A DNA stretch of 64,000 bases from Nautilia profundicola AmH (lineage in GTDB: Bacteria; Campylobacterota; Campylobacteria; Campylobacterales; Nautiliaceae): assembly GCF_000021725.1 (NCBI RefSeq), contig NC_012115.1:911408-975407 (forward strand). Reading direction: 5' to 3'. Below are positions 53,877 to 63,215 of this stretch, in pieces. The position numbers were made by a program, and so were the translations under genes. Numbering within the stretch: the stretch's first letter is position 1; the number at the start of each line of letters is the position of its first letter. The notes beneath the pieces are model-generated. The model ran no database searches and was not told the origin of the DNA. It saw only the letters and a program-made list of their open reading frames with translations.

Positions 53877-55052
53877 ATGAAAGTTAAACCTAATGAATAT
53901 TTAAAAAAACTTACTTGTTTATATGTCGAAGATGATGAAAATATAAGAGAAAGCTTTTTAATAATTTTAAATAAAATATTTAAAGAGGTTTTCGTAGCAA
54001 AAAACGGGAAAGAAGGCTTAGAACTTTTTAAAAAACACTCTCCCGATATCATCCTATCAGACATTAAAATGCCAATTATGGATGGTCTTGAGATGTCAAA
54101 GGAAATTAAAGCATTAGATCCTGATGCTTACATAATATTACTAACCGCATTTACCGATATCGAGTTTTTAAAAAAAGCTATCGATTTAGGAGTAGAGGGA
54201 TATATTACAAAACCTGTAGATAAAAAAAAGCTTTATCATAAACTTAACTTTTTAGCCGAAATAATTAAACACAAAAAAGAAGCTGAAGAAAATTTACAAT
54301 TGTTAAACAAAATATTTGAAGAACAAAACGATGCGGTAATTTTGGCTAAGCATAACGACATAAAACTTAAAAATTCTACATTTATTAATGAATTCGGAGA
54401 TTTTAAAACATTAGACGATTTGGAAGAATATTTAAATATAGATTTGATTTTCGATGAAAAACCAAGTATAGTAAACATTGAAATCGGAGATTCGATAAAA
54501 ACATATGAAATATCATATAAAAAAGCTGATGAAAATCATAAAATCATTACATTCAAAAATATATCTGAAATAAATAAAAAAATATACACCGATGAACTTA
54601 CAAAAGCTTTTAATAGAAAATATCTAAGTAGTATTTCAAATAAACTTTTAAATAAAAATCTTTGTTTTATTATATTAGACATTGATAACTTTAAACAGAT
54701 AAACGATACTAAAGGACATTTGATTGGTGATATTGTACTGCAGATTTTATCTGAAGTTATAAGAGATAATTTACGTAAGGATGATTACTTTATCAGATGG
54801 GGAGGAGAAGAATTTTTGATAATTCCTAATAATGTGGAAGATTCTGAAACAGCCGCTAAAATTGCCGAACATTTAAGACAAGCCATTGAAAAAACAAACT
54901 TTATGGAAGTTGATAAAGTAACATGCAGTTTCGGGGTTTCGTGTAATAGTGTAAAAACAAAAGATGATATAAAAAATCTGTTTAAAAAAGCTGATAAAGC
55001 GTTGTACAAAGCAAAAGAAACAGGAAAAAACAAAGTAGAGGTATTAAAATGA
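53877..55052 (+). CDS. Response regulator-diguanylate cyclase
   Basis: 391-residue protein. A receiver domain spans residues 10-130, with phospho-acceptor in ILSDIKMPIMDG, acidic VEDDEN and Lys in ITKPVDKKK. A middle domain of about 90 residues follows with no family I recognise. The C-terminal GGDEF domain has FIILDIDNFKQINDTKGH and RWGGEEF, a functional variant, preceded by the RKDD I-site that binds c-di-GMP for feedback. It could make the c-di-GMP that the HD-GYP proteins at 5.8-8.7 kb break down. The cognate kinase is not in this operon. It overlaps the next gene by four bases. Confidence 0.9.
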   Translation: MKVKPNEYLKKLTCLYVEDDENIRESFLIILNKIFKEVFVAKNGKEGLELFKKHSPDIILSDIKMPIMDGLEMSKEIKALDPDAYIILLTAFTDIEFLKKAIDLGVEGYITKPVDKKKLYHKLNFLAEIIKHKKEAEENLQLLNKIFEEQNDAVILAKHNDIKLKNSTFINEFGDFKTLDDLEEYLNIDLIFDEKPSIVNIEIGDSIKTYEISYKKADENHKIITFKNISEINKKIYTDELTKAFNRKYLSSISNKLLNKNLCFIILDIDNFKQINDTKGHLIGDIVLQILSEVIRDNLRKDDYFIRWGGEEFLIIPNNVEDSETAAKIAEHLRQAIEKTNFMEVDKVTCSFGVSCNSVKTKDDIKNLFKKADKALYKAKETGKNKVEVLK

Positions 55053-55519
55053 CACTGTATTATTTATTATTACTAACAAGCATAGTTATTACGGCATTTG
55101 CCGTTTACAACTTTATCAAGATTTCAAAAATTGAAAAAAACATGAATAATTATCTGTTCGCCATAACAAGCGAAAGGGGATATTATGTGGGAGCTGTGCT
55201 TTTCTCACTTGCGCTAATGGCTATTTCGGCCTTTCAGGCAATGCCTTTTGTGTTTGATATGAGGGTATTCAGTATTGTATTTTTCTTTTTTTCAATATTT
55301 TTATTATCACTCTCTCATCTTGTGTATCACAACGCAGTAATTAAAAAGTGCAGTGATTACAAAGAGTTTTTTAAAGATTTTGAAATAGATTTCAGCAACA
55401 AATGCGAAAAACTTATGTTGAAATATATATATTCAAAAGAAAAAGACATAGAAAAAATGAAAGATATCTTCAAAAGAAACAGACATCTGTGCAAAGAGCA
55501 GAAAAAATCAAAAAAATAG
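55049..55519 (+). CDS. Membrane protein with cytoplasmic helical tail, unknown
   Basis: 156-residue protein with three hydrophobic segments (about 5-22, 48-68 and 74-95) and then a charged C-terminal tail of some 60 residues rich in Lys and Glu. I recognise no family. It overlaps the diguanylate cyclase gene by four bases (ATGA), so a shared signalling role is possible but not shown. Confidence 0.65.
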   Translation: MTLYYLLLLTSIVITAFAVYNFIKISKIEKNMNNYLFAITSERGYYVGAVLFSLALMAISAFQAMPFVFDMRVFSIVFFFFSIFLLSLSHLVYHNAVIKKCSDYKEFFKDFEIDFSNKCEKLMLKYIYSKEKDIEKMKDIFKRNRHLCKEQKKSKK

Positions 55520-55727
55520 ATCCCCTCTTTTATTTTTACTTATTATTAATAACCAACACACATCTTAACCATTTATATTTTGATACCATAAAGAATAATC
55601 ATCAATGAAACACAATAATAATTACCTGACACCATACGGGTCATATTTATTGTTTCTTTATGAATAAAAATGCAAACGTGTATGAAATATTTGACGGTTG
55701 TTTTTTAATTAAAAAATTCTTTGAGAG

Positions 55728-55747
55728 TAAAAAAGGGAAAAACCCTT
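55728..55747 (-). terminator. Rho-independent terminator after the fumarate-reductase operon
   Basis: On the minus strand AAGGG pairs with CCCTT around five T, then a T run. The stem's first bases overlap the stop codon of the last gene (55746-55748). Confidence 0.55.
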
Positions 55748-56609
55748 AAACCTCAACGGGTGTTACGTGATGGTTTAGTCCAAGATCTTTTGCGTCAATT
55801 CCAAAAGCAAGTCCTATCATCTGAGGCAGATGAAGTACCGGCATATTAAATTCTTTATTTACATGTTTTGCAGCAGCTTTTTGTTTAACGTCAAGGTTTA
55901 AATGACACAGCGGACAAGGCGTAACCATCATCTCAGCTCCGTGTTCACTCGCATCGATTAATGCGTTGGCTGTGAGTTTTTCACTTACAGGCGTATTTTG
56001 TAAATCAACATGAAAACCGCAGCATTTTATTTTGCTCTCATATTCAACCGCTTCACCCATAAGCACTTTAATCAAGCTCTCAATGGCGTTCGGTTTATAA
56101 GGGTTTTCATTCAGATTCGCGCCGTCGTGTGTTTTTGAAGGTCTGATAATATGGCACCCGTAAAAAGGCGCTACTTTACTGTTAAGAGGTTTTTTTACAT
56201 GTTTTGAAATCTCTTCAAGCCCAACATCTTCAAGAATGGCATATAAAAAGTGCTGGACTTTTGAACTTCCCGTATATGTATAGCCCACTTCTTTTAGTTT
56301 TTCGTTTACTTTTGCTTTGAGTTCTTCATCGCTGTCAAGTTTTTGCTTGGTGTTTTCAAGCATAAGCTGGCACGTATTGCAAAGCGTTACGAGTTTAAGT
56401 CCTCTTTTTTCGGCAAGGCAGATGTTTCTGGCATTCAGCACAAGTGATAAAAACTCGTCAAAATCCTGTAGATGGCTGGCCCCGCAGCAGCTCGCTTCAT
56501 TAAGTATCTCTATTTCAATTCCAAGCTCTTTTGCCACGGCAAGTGTTGATTTTAAAAGTTCCGGCGTAGATTCTTTTGCCGTACATCCGGTATAAAGTGC
56601 GTATTTCAT
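55746..56609 (-). CDS. Heterodisulfide-reductase-like subunit of fumarate reductase (FrdE/SdhE type)
   Basis: 287-residue protein with two cysteine-rich CCG domains, as in HdrB, SdhE and the C-terminal part of TfrB. The domains are CTAKESTPE to CCGASHLQDF (first) and CHIIRPSK to KCCGFHVDLQ and CPLCHLN (second). These bind the unusual cluster that carries electrons in the class-E succinate dehydrogenase/fumarate reductase complexes. No membrane helix is present, so membrane contact, if any, is peripheral. It begins one base after the upstream iron-sulfur gene and ends the operon at a terminator. Confidence 0.85.
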   Translation of the reverse strand: MKYALYTGCTAKESTPELLKSTLAVAKELGIEIEILNEASCCGASHLQDFDEFLSLVLNARNICLAEKRGLKLVTLCNTCQLMLENTKQKLDSDEELKAKVNEKLKEVGYTYTGSSKVQHFLYAILEDVGLEEISKHVKKPLNSKVAPFYGCHIIRPSKTHDGANLNENPYKPNAIESLIKVLMGEAVEYESKIKCCGFHVDLQNTPVSEKLTANALIDASEHGAEMMVTPCPLCHLNLDVKQKAAAKHVNKEFNMPVLHLPQMIGLAFGIDAKDLGLNHHVTPVEV

Positions 56610-56610
56610 A

Positions 56611-57579
56611 TTAATCCTTTAACTCGTGTGTTTGGGATATTTCGATAAGTTTTTGTATCTCTTCAAGGCCTTCGCTTTTAGGCATCTGCCAAGGCAGTTT
56701 GATTTTACCTTTCATAAACATAGCCATGGCTTCAGGCATATGACGTACAACGTTTACGCCTTCACTGTAAAGTACCAGCATTCCCTCATCAAGGATTCCG
56801 TGTTTTTTAATAGAATGTACAAAACCTTCGGCGTGTTTGGTAGCGACGTTTCTTTTAGCCACTCCCTCTTCGAATACCTGGTTATGCAGATGTGTGATTT
56901 TCGTAAACGGATCAACCCCTTTAGGACACACCTCAATACAAGCCTGACATTTCACACAGTCCCATATACCGATTCCGAGTTTATCCACAAGCTCAAGCCT
57001 TTCTTTTTTAGCCTCATCCCTGACATCAGCCGTAAACCTGTATGTTTTGGCAAGCGCCTGAGGTCCCAAGAAGTCCTTATTAGCCCTTACACTCTCACAC
57101 GCATAATAACAGCACCCGCATGCAATACAGTAATCAGCTTCTTCTATCATTTCAACAAGTGCCGGTTTTATCAGATTTTCGCTTTTTGGATGTTCATCAA
57201 TCTCCGCAATCAGATAAGGTTTGACTTTAGCGTTTTTATCCCAGAAATCTTTTTTATCGTTAACCAAATCTTTTATTACTTTTTCTTTGTTTTTGCTAAG
57301 CGGCTCTATCACAAGAGTATCTCCGAACATTTCAACAGCTTCTTTTATGCTTGTCTTACACGCAAGCACGTTTTTGCCGTTCAGTTTGATGGCACAGCTT
57401 CCGCAAATACCGTGTCTGCAGCTTCTTCTGTAACTGAGGCTTCCATCGATTTCCCACTTGATTTTATTTAGTGCATCAAGAATTACACCGTCGTCGCTCA
57501 TATCAAGCGTATATTTTTCATAATGAGGTTTTTCATCTACTTCCGGGTTGTATCTATATACTTTAAATGTTACTTCCAT
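56611..57579 (-). CDS. Fumarate reductase/succinate dehydrogenase iron-sulfur subunit
   Basis: 322-residue iron-sulfur subunit. The N-terminal plant-type [2Fe-2S] site is CRHGICGSC (about 55-63) with a following LACKTS. [4Fe-4S]/[3Fe-4S] ligands are CIACGCCYYAC and CVKCQACIEVCPKG. The C-terminal 80 residues extend beyond the usual SdhB length of about 240. Start is ATG 57579 (AAAGGA six bases upstream); the GTG one codon earlier is less likely. Lies between the flavoprotein and the CCG-domain gene with gaps of a few bases. Confidence 0.9.
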   Translation of the reverse strand: MEVTFKVYRYNPEVDEKPHYEKYTLDMSDDGVILDALNKIKWEIDGSLSYRRSCRHGICGSCAIKLNGKNVLACKTSIKEAVEMFGDTLVIEPLSKNKEKVIKDLVNDKKDFWDKNAKVKPYLIAEIDEHPKSENLIKPALVEMIEEADYCIACGCCYYACESVRANKDFLGPQALAKTYRFTADVRDEAKKERLELVDKLGIGIWDCVKCQACIEVCPKGVDPFTKITHLHNQVFEEGVAKRNVATKHAEGFVHSIKKHGILDEGMLVLYSEGVNVVRHMPEAMAMFMKGKIKLPWQMPKSEGLEEIQKLIEISQTHELKD

Positions 57580-57589
57580 CACCTATCCT

Positions 57590-59296
57590 TTAATATTTAC
57601 GCTCTTGCGGCTCGAATTTTGTAATTTTTACTTCACCGTAATCAAGTTCTATTTCCCCGTCTTTTAAATAACCGAAAGTATGTTTTAAGAAGTTTTCATC
57701 GTCTCTTTTCGGATAATCCTCCCTGTAATGAGCTCCGCGTGATTCTTTTCTGTTAATCGCACCTTCAACGATAAACAGAGCATAATCCAGCATATGCCCA
57801 AGCTCAATAGCTTCTTGAAGGTCTGTGTTGTAAAGTTTACCTTTATCGTCAAGTTTTATGTTTTTGAATCTTTGACGGAGTTCTTTTAGTTTTTCTTTGG
57901 CTTCAAGCATAGTTGATTCTTCTCTGAAAACCCCTACTTTCGTACTCATGGTTTCCTGAAGCTCGCTTCTTATTTGAGAAACTTTTTCGTTTCCGTTTGA
58001 ATTTAAAAGCCCTTTAACTTCGCTAAGCATATTTTCCGCTTCTTTTGCGTTTGCTTCTTTAAATTCAATATTATCAAGATCTTTTAATATACTCTGTCCC
58101 GTCCATCTTCCGTAGAAAAGCGCTTCAAGAAGCGAGTTTGCACCGAGTCTGTTTGCACCGTGCACGCTTACACAAGCACATTCACCCGCGGCATACAGTC
58201 CTTCTGTAAGCTCTGTAGGAGATTTTCTTATATGCCCGTTTATATCCACAGGAATACCGCCCATTGAATAGTGAGCAGTGGCTGAAATTAAAATAGGCTC
58301 TTTTACCATGTCACGCCCGAGGAAAGTGAGTGCCAAGTCACGAAGTTCAGGAAGTCTTTCGTTGATTTTCTTTTCACCTAAGTGGGTCAGGTCAAGATAT
58401 ACCGCAAAAGGATCTTCTTTTGCTCCTCTGCCTTCGATTATCTCTTTCATAATCGCACGGCTTACCACATCCCTTGGAGCCAGTTCCATCTTCTCAGGAG
58501 CGTATTTTTCCATAAATCTTTCGCCGTTTCTATTAAACAGCCTTCCACCCTCACCCCTTGCGGCTTCACTCATTAAAATACCGCTTCCGGCAAGTCCCGT
58601 CGGGTGAAACTGTACAAATTCCATATCTTCAAGAGGAATACCGCGTCTTGCTAAAATAGAAAGTCCATCACCTGTATTCGCATGCGCGTTTGAGTTTACC
58701 TTAAACGCCCTTGCATATCCGCCTGTAGCGAACATTACGGCTTTTGCGTTAAAGATTGCAGGTGTTAGATCTTTTAAGTTATATGCGACAACCCCGTACG
58801 CTTTACCGTCTTCATACAACACATCGGCCACATACCATTCATCAAGCATTAAAACATCTTCTCTTACACACTGCTCATACATTGTCTGTAAAAGAGTAAG
58901 TCCCGTTCTGTCTTTTGCAAAACACGCTCTCGGACGGCTTTGTCCTCCAAACGGTCTTTGAGCAATTCTTCCGTCTTCCCTACGGCTGAATACCGCACCC
59001 ATCCTTTCAATCCATCTGATTGTCTCAGGTGCTTTTTCACACATAAGCTCAACCGCATCCTGATCCGCCAAATAATCACTACCTTTTACTGTATCGAATT
59101 TATGAAGTTCTACATCGTCATCATCGGCAAGCGCCGCGTTTATACCGCCCTGAGCGGCACCCGAGTGGGAACGAAGAGGATGAAGTTTTGTTAAAACCGT
59201 TACGCTTTTTCCGGCTTTTACAAGCTCCCTTGCGGCAGCAAGCCCCGCAAGTCCCGCACCTACTATAACAACATCACTTTTATATACGGCTACCAT
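57590..59296 (-). CDS. Fumarate reductase/succinate dehydrogenase flavoprotein subunit
   Basis: 568-residue catalytic subunit, which interconverts fumarate and succinate. FAD-binding [17 protein letters not shown], the covalent FAD histidine at about 44 in [10 protein letters not shown], the active-site FVQFHPTGL and SAARGEGG regions, and [15 protein letters not shown] are all visible. It lacks a twin-arginine leader, so it faces the cytoplasm, unlike MfrA-type periplasmic enzymes. Together with the B and E-type subunits it forms a class-E complex without a quinone-binding membrane anchor. In an autotroph this suits fumarate reduction in the reductive TCA cycle; the direction is inferred. Confidence 0.92.
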   Translation of the reverse strand: MVAVYKSDVVIVGAGLAGLAAARELVKAGKSVTVLTKLHPLRSHSGAAQGGINAALADDDDVELHKFDTVKGSDYLADQDAVELMCEKAPETIRWIERMGAVFSRREDGRIAQRPFGGQSRPRACFAKDRTGLTLLQTMYEQCVREDVLMLDEWYVADVLYEDGKAYGVVAYNLKDLTPAIFNAKAVMFATGGYARAFKVNSNAHANTGDGLSILARRGIPLEDMEFVQFHPTGLAGSGILMSEAARGEGGRLFNRNGERFMEKYAPEKMELAPRDVVSRAIMKEIIEGRGAKEDPFAVYLDLTHLGEKKINERLPELRDLALTFLGRDMVKEPILISATAHYSMGGIPVDINGHIRKSPTELTEGLYAAGECACVSVHGANRLGANSLLEALFYGRWTGQSILKDLDNIEFKEANAKEAENMLSEVKGLLNSNGNEKVSQIRSELQETMSTKVGVFREESTMLEAKEKLKELRQRFKNIKLDDKGKLYNTDLQEAIELGHMLDYALFIVEGAINRKESRGAHYREDYPKRDDENFLKHTFGYLKDGEIELDYGEVKITKFEPQERKY

Positions 59297-59297
59297 A

Positions 59298-60719
59298 TTA
59301 ATCCTTTAATCCCAAATCCTCTAAAATAGCATATGCCGCATCTCTACCGTCCCTTGCCGCTGTTACAACAAGATCCGCACCTCTTACGGCGTCACCACCG
59401 GCATATACTTTCGGATTTGTTGTTTGGTATCTTTCGTTTACTTTCGGACATCCCCATTTGTCGGTTTCGATTCCTGCATGCTCATACCAAGCAAATTTTA
59501 CGTTATCAAAACCAAGGGCTAATATAATTATATCACAAGGAATTTCAAAATCACTTCCTTCAACAACCTGAACTCTTCTTCTGCCGCTGCTGTCAGGCTC
59601 ACCGAGTTCTGTTTTTTGGCATATAATTCCCACAACATTTTTGTTTTCGTCAACTTTTACGGCTTTTGGAGCGGTATAAAACATAAATTTAACACCCTCT
59701 TCTTTTGCGTTAATCACTTCTTTTTTACTTCCCGGCATATTAGCCTCATCACGTCTGTATACACACGTAACTTCCTTCGCACCGCTTCTTACAGAAGTTC
59801 TGACCGCATCCATCGCACTGTCACCGCCTCCTAAAACAACAACCTTTTTATCTTTTAAAATACACTCGTCAAAATCTTTAAACACCCTTTTTTGCGCGTG
59901 AGTTAACACATCCATTACGTGATACACTCCGTTTGCGTCTTCGTTTTCCATTCTCGCACCCCTGCCGCTCGGAGCACCGACACCTATAAATACGGCGTCA
60001 AATTCATTTACTAATTTTTCAAACTCTTCTTGGGTTAAAATAGGATGATTCAGATGCAGTTTAAGACCCGCCTCCTCCATCCATTTAAATCTTCTGAAAA
60101 TTACGTCTTTGTGAAGTTTGAAATTTGGAATTCCGTATGTTAAAAGCCCTCCGGGTCTGTCTGATTTTTCAAATATTTCAACATTCGCACCGCCTCTTAG
60201 AAGATAAGTCGCACAGCTCATCCCTGCAGGTCCGCTTCCGATTACGGCCACTCTTTTTTTTCTTTTTTTATCTTCTCCGTAGTATGGTTTTAGTCCCTGT
60301 TTAAACCCTTCTTCGCTTATAAACACTTCAATCGCGCCGATTGCCACGCTTCCGTGCTCGGTTTTAGCAATAGTACACGCACCCTGACACAGATTATCGT
60401 GTGGACAAACCCTACCCATTACTTCAGGAAAAGGAGATGTTTCATTGCTGAGTTCAAACGCTTTTTTAAGGTTGCCGTTTCTTACTTCCCTAATCCACTG
60501 AGAAATATAGTTACCTAAAGGACATCCCGTTCTACAAAAACTGAACTCACTGTCCATTCCTCTCATAATATCGATAGGACACGTTATACATCTTTTAGCC
60601 TGCTCAGTGGCTTCATCTTGATTAAATTCAATATATACGGGTTCAAAATCTTTTCTTCTTTCTTCAGGATCTCTTTTTCTCTGAATTTTCTTAGGAATTC
60701 TTGTAAAATCTTTTTTCAT
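59298..60719 (-). CDS. GltD-like NAD(P)H flavoprotein
   Basis: 473-residue protein like the small subunit of glutamate synthase and related diaflavin-type modules. It has N-terminal cysteine-rich iron-sulfur ligands ([27 protein letters not shown]), an FAD-binding [17 protein letters not shown], an NAD(P)H-binding [17 protein letters not shown] and C-terminal [21 protein letters not shown]. The large subunit GltB is not adjacent; instead, the gene lies one base before the fumarate-reductase flavoprotein gene and two bases after hypA. I suggest that it is the NAD(P)H-linked electron module of the fumarate reductase, though a moonlighting role in glutamate synthesis is possible. Start at ATG 60719 has AAGGAG five bases upstream. 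Confidence 0.88.
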   Translation of the reverse strand: MKKDFTRIPKKIQRKRDPEERRKDFEPVYIEFNQDEATEQAKRCITCPIDIMRGMDSEFSFCRTGCPLGNYISQWIREVRNGNLKKAFELSNETSPFPEVMGRVCPHDNLCQGACTIAKTEHGSVAIGAIEVFISEEGFKQGLKPYYGEDKKRKKRVAVIGSGPAGMSCATYLLRGGANVEIFEKSDRPGGLLTYGIPNFKLHKDVIFRRFKWMEEAGLKLHLNHPILTQEEFEKLVNEFDAVFIGVGAPSGRGARMENEDANGVYHVMDVLTHAQKRVFKDFDECILKDKKVVVLGGGDSAMDAVRTSVRSGAKEVTCVYRRDEANMPGSKKEVINAKEEGVKFMFYTAPKAVKVDENKNVVGIICQKTELGEPDSSGRRRVQVVEGSDFEIPCDIIILALGFDNVKFAWYEHAGIETDKWGCPKVNERYQTTNPKVYAGGDAVRGADLVVTAARDGRDAAYAILEDLGLKD

Positions 60720-60721
60720 TG

Positions 60722-61057
60722 TCACTCCTTCACTTCTATATATTCTATATGCATCTCTTCACCGGCGATAATTTTCGTTTTTTCGCTGCCGCATACGGGA
60801 CAGTGAAAATCAAAGCCTTTAATATCACTCTCATTTCCGCAGCCGAAACATTTAATTCTTACATCAACTTCTATAATTTCCATTTCAGCCGTTTCGCAAA
60901 CCGTGCCTTCTTTGAAAAAATCAAAACTCTCTTTTAAAAAATGAGGCTCAATACCGCTCATTTTGCCGATTTTGACTACAAGTTTTTTTACTTCTTTACC
61001 CTGGCTTGCTTTTTCAACGATTTTCATCATTGACTGGACTATTGACAACTCATGCAT
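60722..61057 (-). CDS. hypA: Hydrogenase nickel metallochaperone HypA
   Basis: 111-residue HypA, which delivers nickel to [NiFe] hydrogenase large subunits. The N-terminal MHELSIVQSM holds the Ni-binding His2. The zinc site has two CxxC pairs, KCFGCGN and HCPVCGS. The start overlaps the CooF-like ferredoxin gene by eight bases, and the following GltD-like gene begins two bases after its stop, so it sits in the middle of the hydrogenase-fumarate reductase operon. Confidence 0.96.
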   Translation of the reverse strand: MHELSIVQSMMKIVEKASQGKEVKKLVVKIGKMSGIEPHFLKESFDFFKEGTVCETAEMEIIEVDVRIKCFGCGNESDIKGFDFHCPVCGSEKTKIIAGEEMHIEYIEVKE

Positions 61058-61568
61058 TTTGATTCAGTCTCTCAAATGCCTCGTTTTGTTTTTTCGCTTT
61101 ATATTCCGTATAATCGATTAGACTTAACGCATCTGTCGGACATACGTTTACACATGCCTGATCACCCTCAGTTCCTCCACACAGGTCGCATTTAAGTGCG
61201 ACAAGTCCAGTTACGTTTGTAGACTGGCTCGGTGCCATTACAATAGCCCCGAAAGGACAAACCATAGCACAGCTTCTACATCCTATACAATCGTCTTCGT
61301 ATATTTTTACGTAGTTGTTTTCATATTTGATAATATCTATCGGACACGCGTTTACACACGGTGCGTCCTCACACTGCATACACTGCATAGGTGCTGTCAG
61401 GTTTGCATGTTTTATTACCGTGTTTCTGTGTATTAAATCAATTCCCTTAAGTCCCATATCATATGCTTCTTCAATACTTACGCCCATGTGGCTTGCTGCA
61501 CACGCAAGCTCACAGTTCAGACATCCTATACATTTACTCGCATCCGCAAATATAAACTTATTAGCCAT
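61050..61568 (-). CDS. CooF-like four-cluster ferredoxin
   Basis: 172-residue electron carrier with 16 motif cysteines for four [4Fe-4S] clusters: CIGCLNCELAC, CMQCEDAPCVNAC, CIGCRSCAMVC and CDLCGGTEGDQACVNVC. The pattern is that of CooF/HycB/NrfC proteins; CooF links CO dehydrogenase to the Coo hydrogenase in Rhodospirillum, but no CO dehydrogenase gene is seen here. It is cytoplasmic. It follows the hydrogenase large-subunit gene after a 62-base gap holding an octanucleotide repeat. Confidence 0.88.
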   Translation of the reverse strand: MANKFIFADASKCIGCLNCELACAASHMGVSIEEAYDMGLKGIDLIHRNTVIKHANLTAPMQCMQCEDAPCVNACPIDIIKYENNYVKIYEDDCIGCRSCAMVCPFGAIVMAPSQSTNVTGLVALKCDLCGGTEGDQACVNVCPTDALSLIDYTEYKAKKQNEAFERLNQNA

Positions 61569-61593
61569 TTATTCTCCTTTATATTTTTTAAAC

Positions 61594-61625
61594 CTTCACA
61601 ACTTCACAACTTACCTACTTCACAA
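61594..61625 (+). repeat. Degenerate octanucleotide tandem repeat between hydrogenase genes
   Basis: Plus-strand units CTTCACAA, CTTCACAA, CTTACCTA, CTTCACAA between the hydrogenase large-subunit and CooF-like genes. The unit is the same as that before acs. Confidence 0.65.
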
Positions 61626-61630
61626 CCCAC

Positions 61631-62710
61631 TTATCTTTCCGTACATGAAATACAAGGGTCGATACTGTTGAAAATCACAGCGACATCACTAAGTTTATTA
61701 CCCGGGATCATAACCCTTAAGGCCTCCCAGTTCATATATGTCGGAACCCTCCATCTCATTCTTAGAGGTTTTTGGCTTCCGTCAGTTTTTAGATAATAAA
61801 TAAGCTCACCCCTTGGAGCTTCCGTTCTTGTAACAGCTTCACCGGCAGGAATGTGAGGTCTTTTTTGTGTTACCACAGGACCTTCAGGAAGGTTTGTAAT
61901 CGCCTGACGCACAAGTCTTATGGAATCTTTAACTTCCCTCCATCTGACTTTCATTCTTGAATATACATCTCCTCCCTCTTCCAAACAGACATTCGGTTTA
62001 AGCTCGTCATAAGCGGCATAAGGCGCTTTATCCCTGACATCATTGTTTACACCGCTACCTCTGGCAGTCGGACCCGTGACTCCGAGTCTAAGCGCTTCTT
62101 CTTTTGGAAGCACTCCGACACCTACGGTTCTTGCTTTTGTTATTTTAGAATTGAAATATATATCCATAAGCTCATCAACCTGAGGTTCGAGTTCTTCTAA
62201 TCTTTTCAAAATATATTCAATCTGACCTTCGTCAAGGTCGTATTTCACACCGCTTAGGGTGTTGGCGCTCATATCCATTCTGTTACCCCAGATAGATTCT
62301 TTAATATCCTGCATAATTTCTCTCGCTTCCATTGTCTGGGTCATAAGAGAATGAAACCCTACAAGGTGAGCAAGCATAGAGAGGTTAAACATATGTGAAG
62401 CTATTCTTTTAACTTCATCAGCCACAACCCTTAAATAATTAGCTCTTTTACTCACTTCAATACCCGCTATTTTTTCCACGGCCATTACATATGTAAAAGG
62501 ATGGTTGTTCGAACACAGCGAACAAACCCTCTCTGTCAAAATAAGATTTTGAAAAAAGTTTTTCTGCATCGCGAGGTATTCTATTCCCCTGTGAACAAAC
62601 CCGTTAATCATATCTACATCCGTTACCGTTTCACCTTTTAGGTCTATTTTAAAATATATAGGCTCCTCAAGTCCTATATGAAACGGCCCGATAGGAATTT
62701 TAGTACTCAT
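61631..62710 (-). CDS. Energy-converting (group 4) [NiFe] hydrogenase large subunit, CooH-like
   Basis: 359-residue catalytic subunit of a membrane-bound, ion-pumping group 4 hydrogenase, similar to CooH/EchE and to NuoD. L1 is ERVCSLCSNNH and L2 is DPCISCTER at the very end; there is no cleavable C-terminal extension, as reported for CooH. Start is ATG 62710, with AAAGG seven bases upstream, rather than an in-frame GTG five codons earlier. It overlaps the upstream subunit gene by 11 bases. The operon context favours ferredoxin-linked H2 oxidation or evolution coupled to ion transport. Confidence 0.92.
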   Translation of the reverse strand: MSTKIPIGPFHIGLEEPIYFKIDLKGETVTDVDMINGFVHRGIEYLAMQKNFFQNLILTERVCSLCSNNHPFTYVMAVEKIAGIEVSKRANYLRVVADEVKRIASHMFNLSMLAHLVGFHSLMTQTMEAREIMQDIKESIWGNRMDMSANTLSGVKYDLDEGQIEYILKRLEELEPQVDELMDIYFNSKITKARTVGVGVLPKEEALRLGVTGPTARGSGVNNDVRDKAPYAAYDELKPNVCLEEGGDVYSRMKVRWREVKDSIRLVRQAITNLPEGPVVTQKRPHIPAGEAVTRTEAPRGELIYYLKTDGSQKPLRMRWRVPTYMNWEALRVMIPGNKLSDVAVIFNSIDPCISCTER

Positions 62711-63215
62711 CTTTGTGCCTTTCACTTTCGATTTTTTCCCACATACAGCATGTTGCAGCTCCGTTCATTGCCTGAGAGAGCGGCATATATTCACCGAGTA
62801 TCCCCTCAGCTATACTTTCATCAAGGAAGAGTCTTGCAGGATTCGGATGCCCTATAAGTTCAATTCCGAACATCTCTTTAAACTCCCTTTCGGTCCAGTT
62901 TGCAGAATTAAGTATCAGAGTAATAGAATCAACCTTATTGTCAAACAGTTCCACTTCCACGTTCAAAAGCATTCCGTCTATGTCAAGATGATATACAAGC
63001 ACGTGGTGGTCGTCTTTTTTATATGCACTGATAATCACGCATCTGCCTCCAAGTTCTTTGACTACCTCCGCAACGTGTAAAATGTCTTTACGATTATGAA
63101 GTTTCAGCCATATCTGAATATTTCCTTTTTCGTCTTTTTCATCTCTTAATTCATAATCCCCCGTGAGCCTTTCTTTAAGCTCTGTTATAACTTTTTGTTT
63201 AAGAGTTTCTTTCAT
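62700..63215 (-). CDS. Hydrogenase subunit of NuoC type (CooU-like)
   Basis: 171-residue protein like the 30-kDa NuoC subunit. The family motif WTEREFKEMFGIELIGHPNPARLFLDE is spread across residues 102-130. It contributes to the peripheral arm contacts of group 4 hydrogenases. Its ends overlap both neighbours by 4-11 bases, showing tight translational coupling. Confidence 0.88.
   Translation of the reverse strand: MKETLKQKVITELKERLTGDYELRDEKDEKGNIQIWLKLHNRKDILHVAEVVKELGGRCVIISAYKKDDHHVLVYHLDIDGMLLNVEVELFDNKVDSITLILNSANWTEREFKEMFGIELIGHPNPARLFLDESIAEGILGEYMPLSQAMNGAATCCMWEKIESERHKDEY

Noticed and set aside
55520..55745. Intergenic stretch with partial inverted repeats (GAAACACAATAAT against ATTTATTGTTTC)
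   Set aside because: Pairing needs large bulges; no gene or clear signal apart from the terminator at its right end.
56626..57471. 281-codon open frame on the plus strand
   Set aside because: It is antisense to the iron-sulfur subunit gene, whose cysteine motifs and length are unmistakable; the opposite frame is Phe/Tyr/His-rich with no ribosome-binding site.
59298..60719. GltD-like gene taken as half of glutamate synthase
   Set aside because: Not excluded, but no gltB is adjacent and the operon context favours an electron module for the fumarate reductase.
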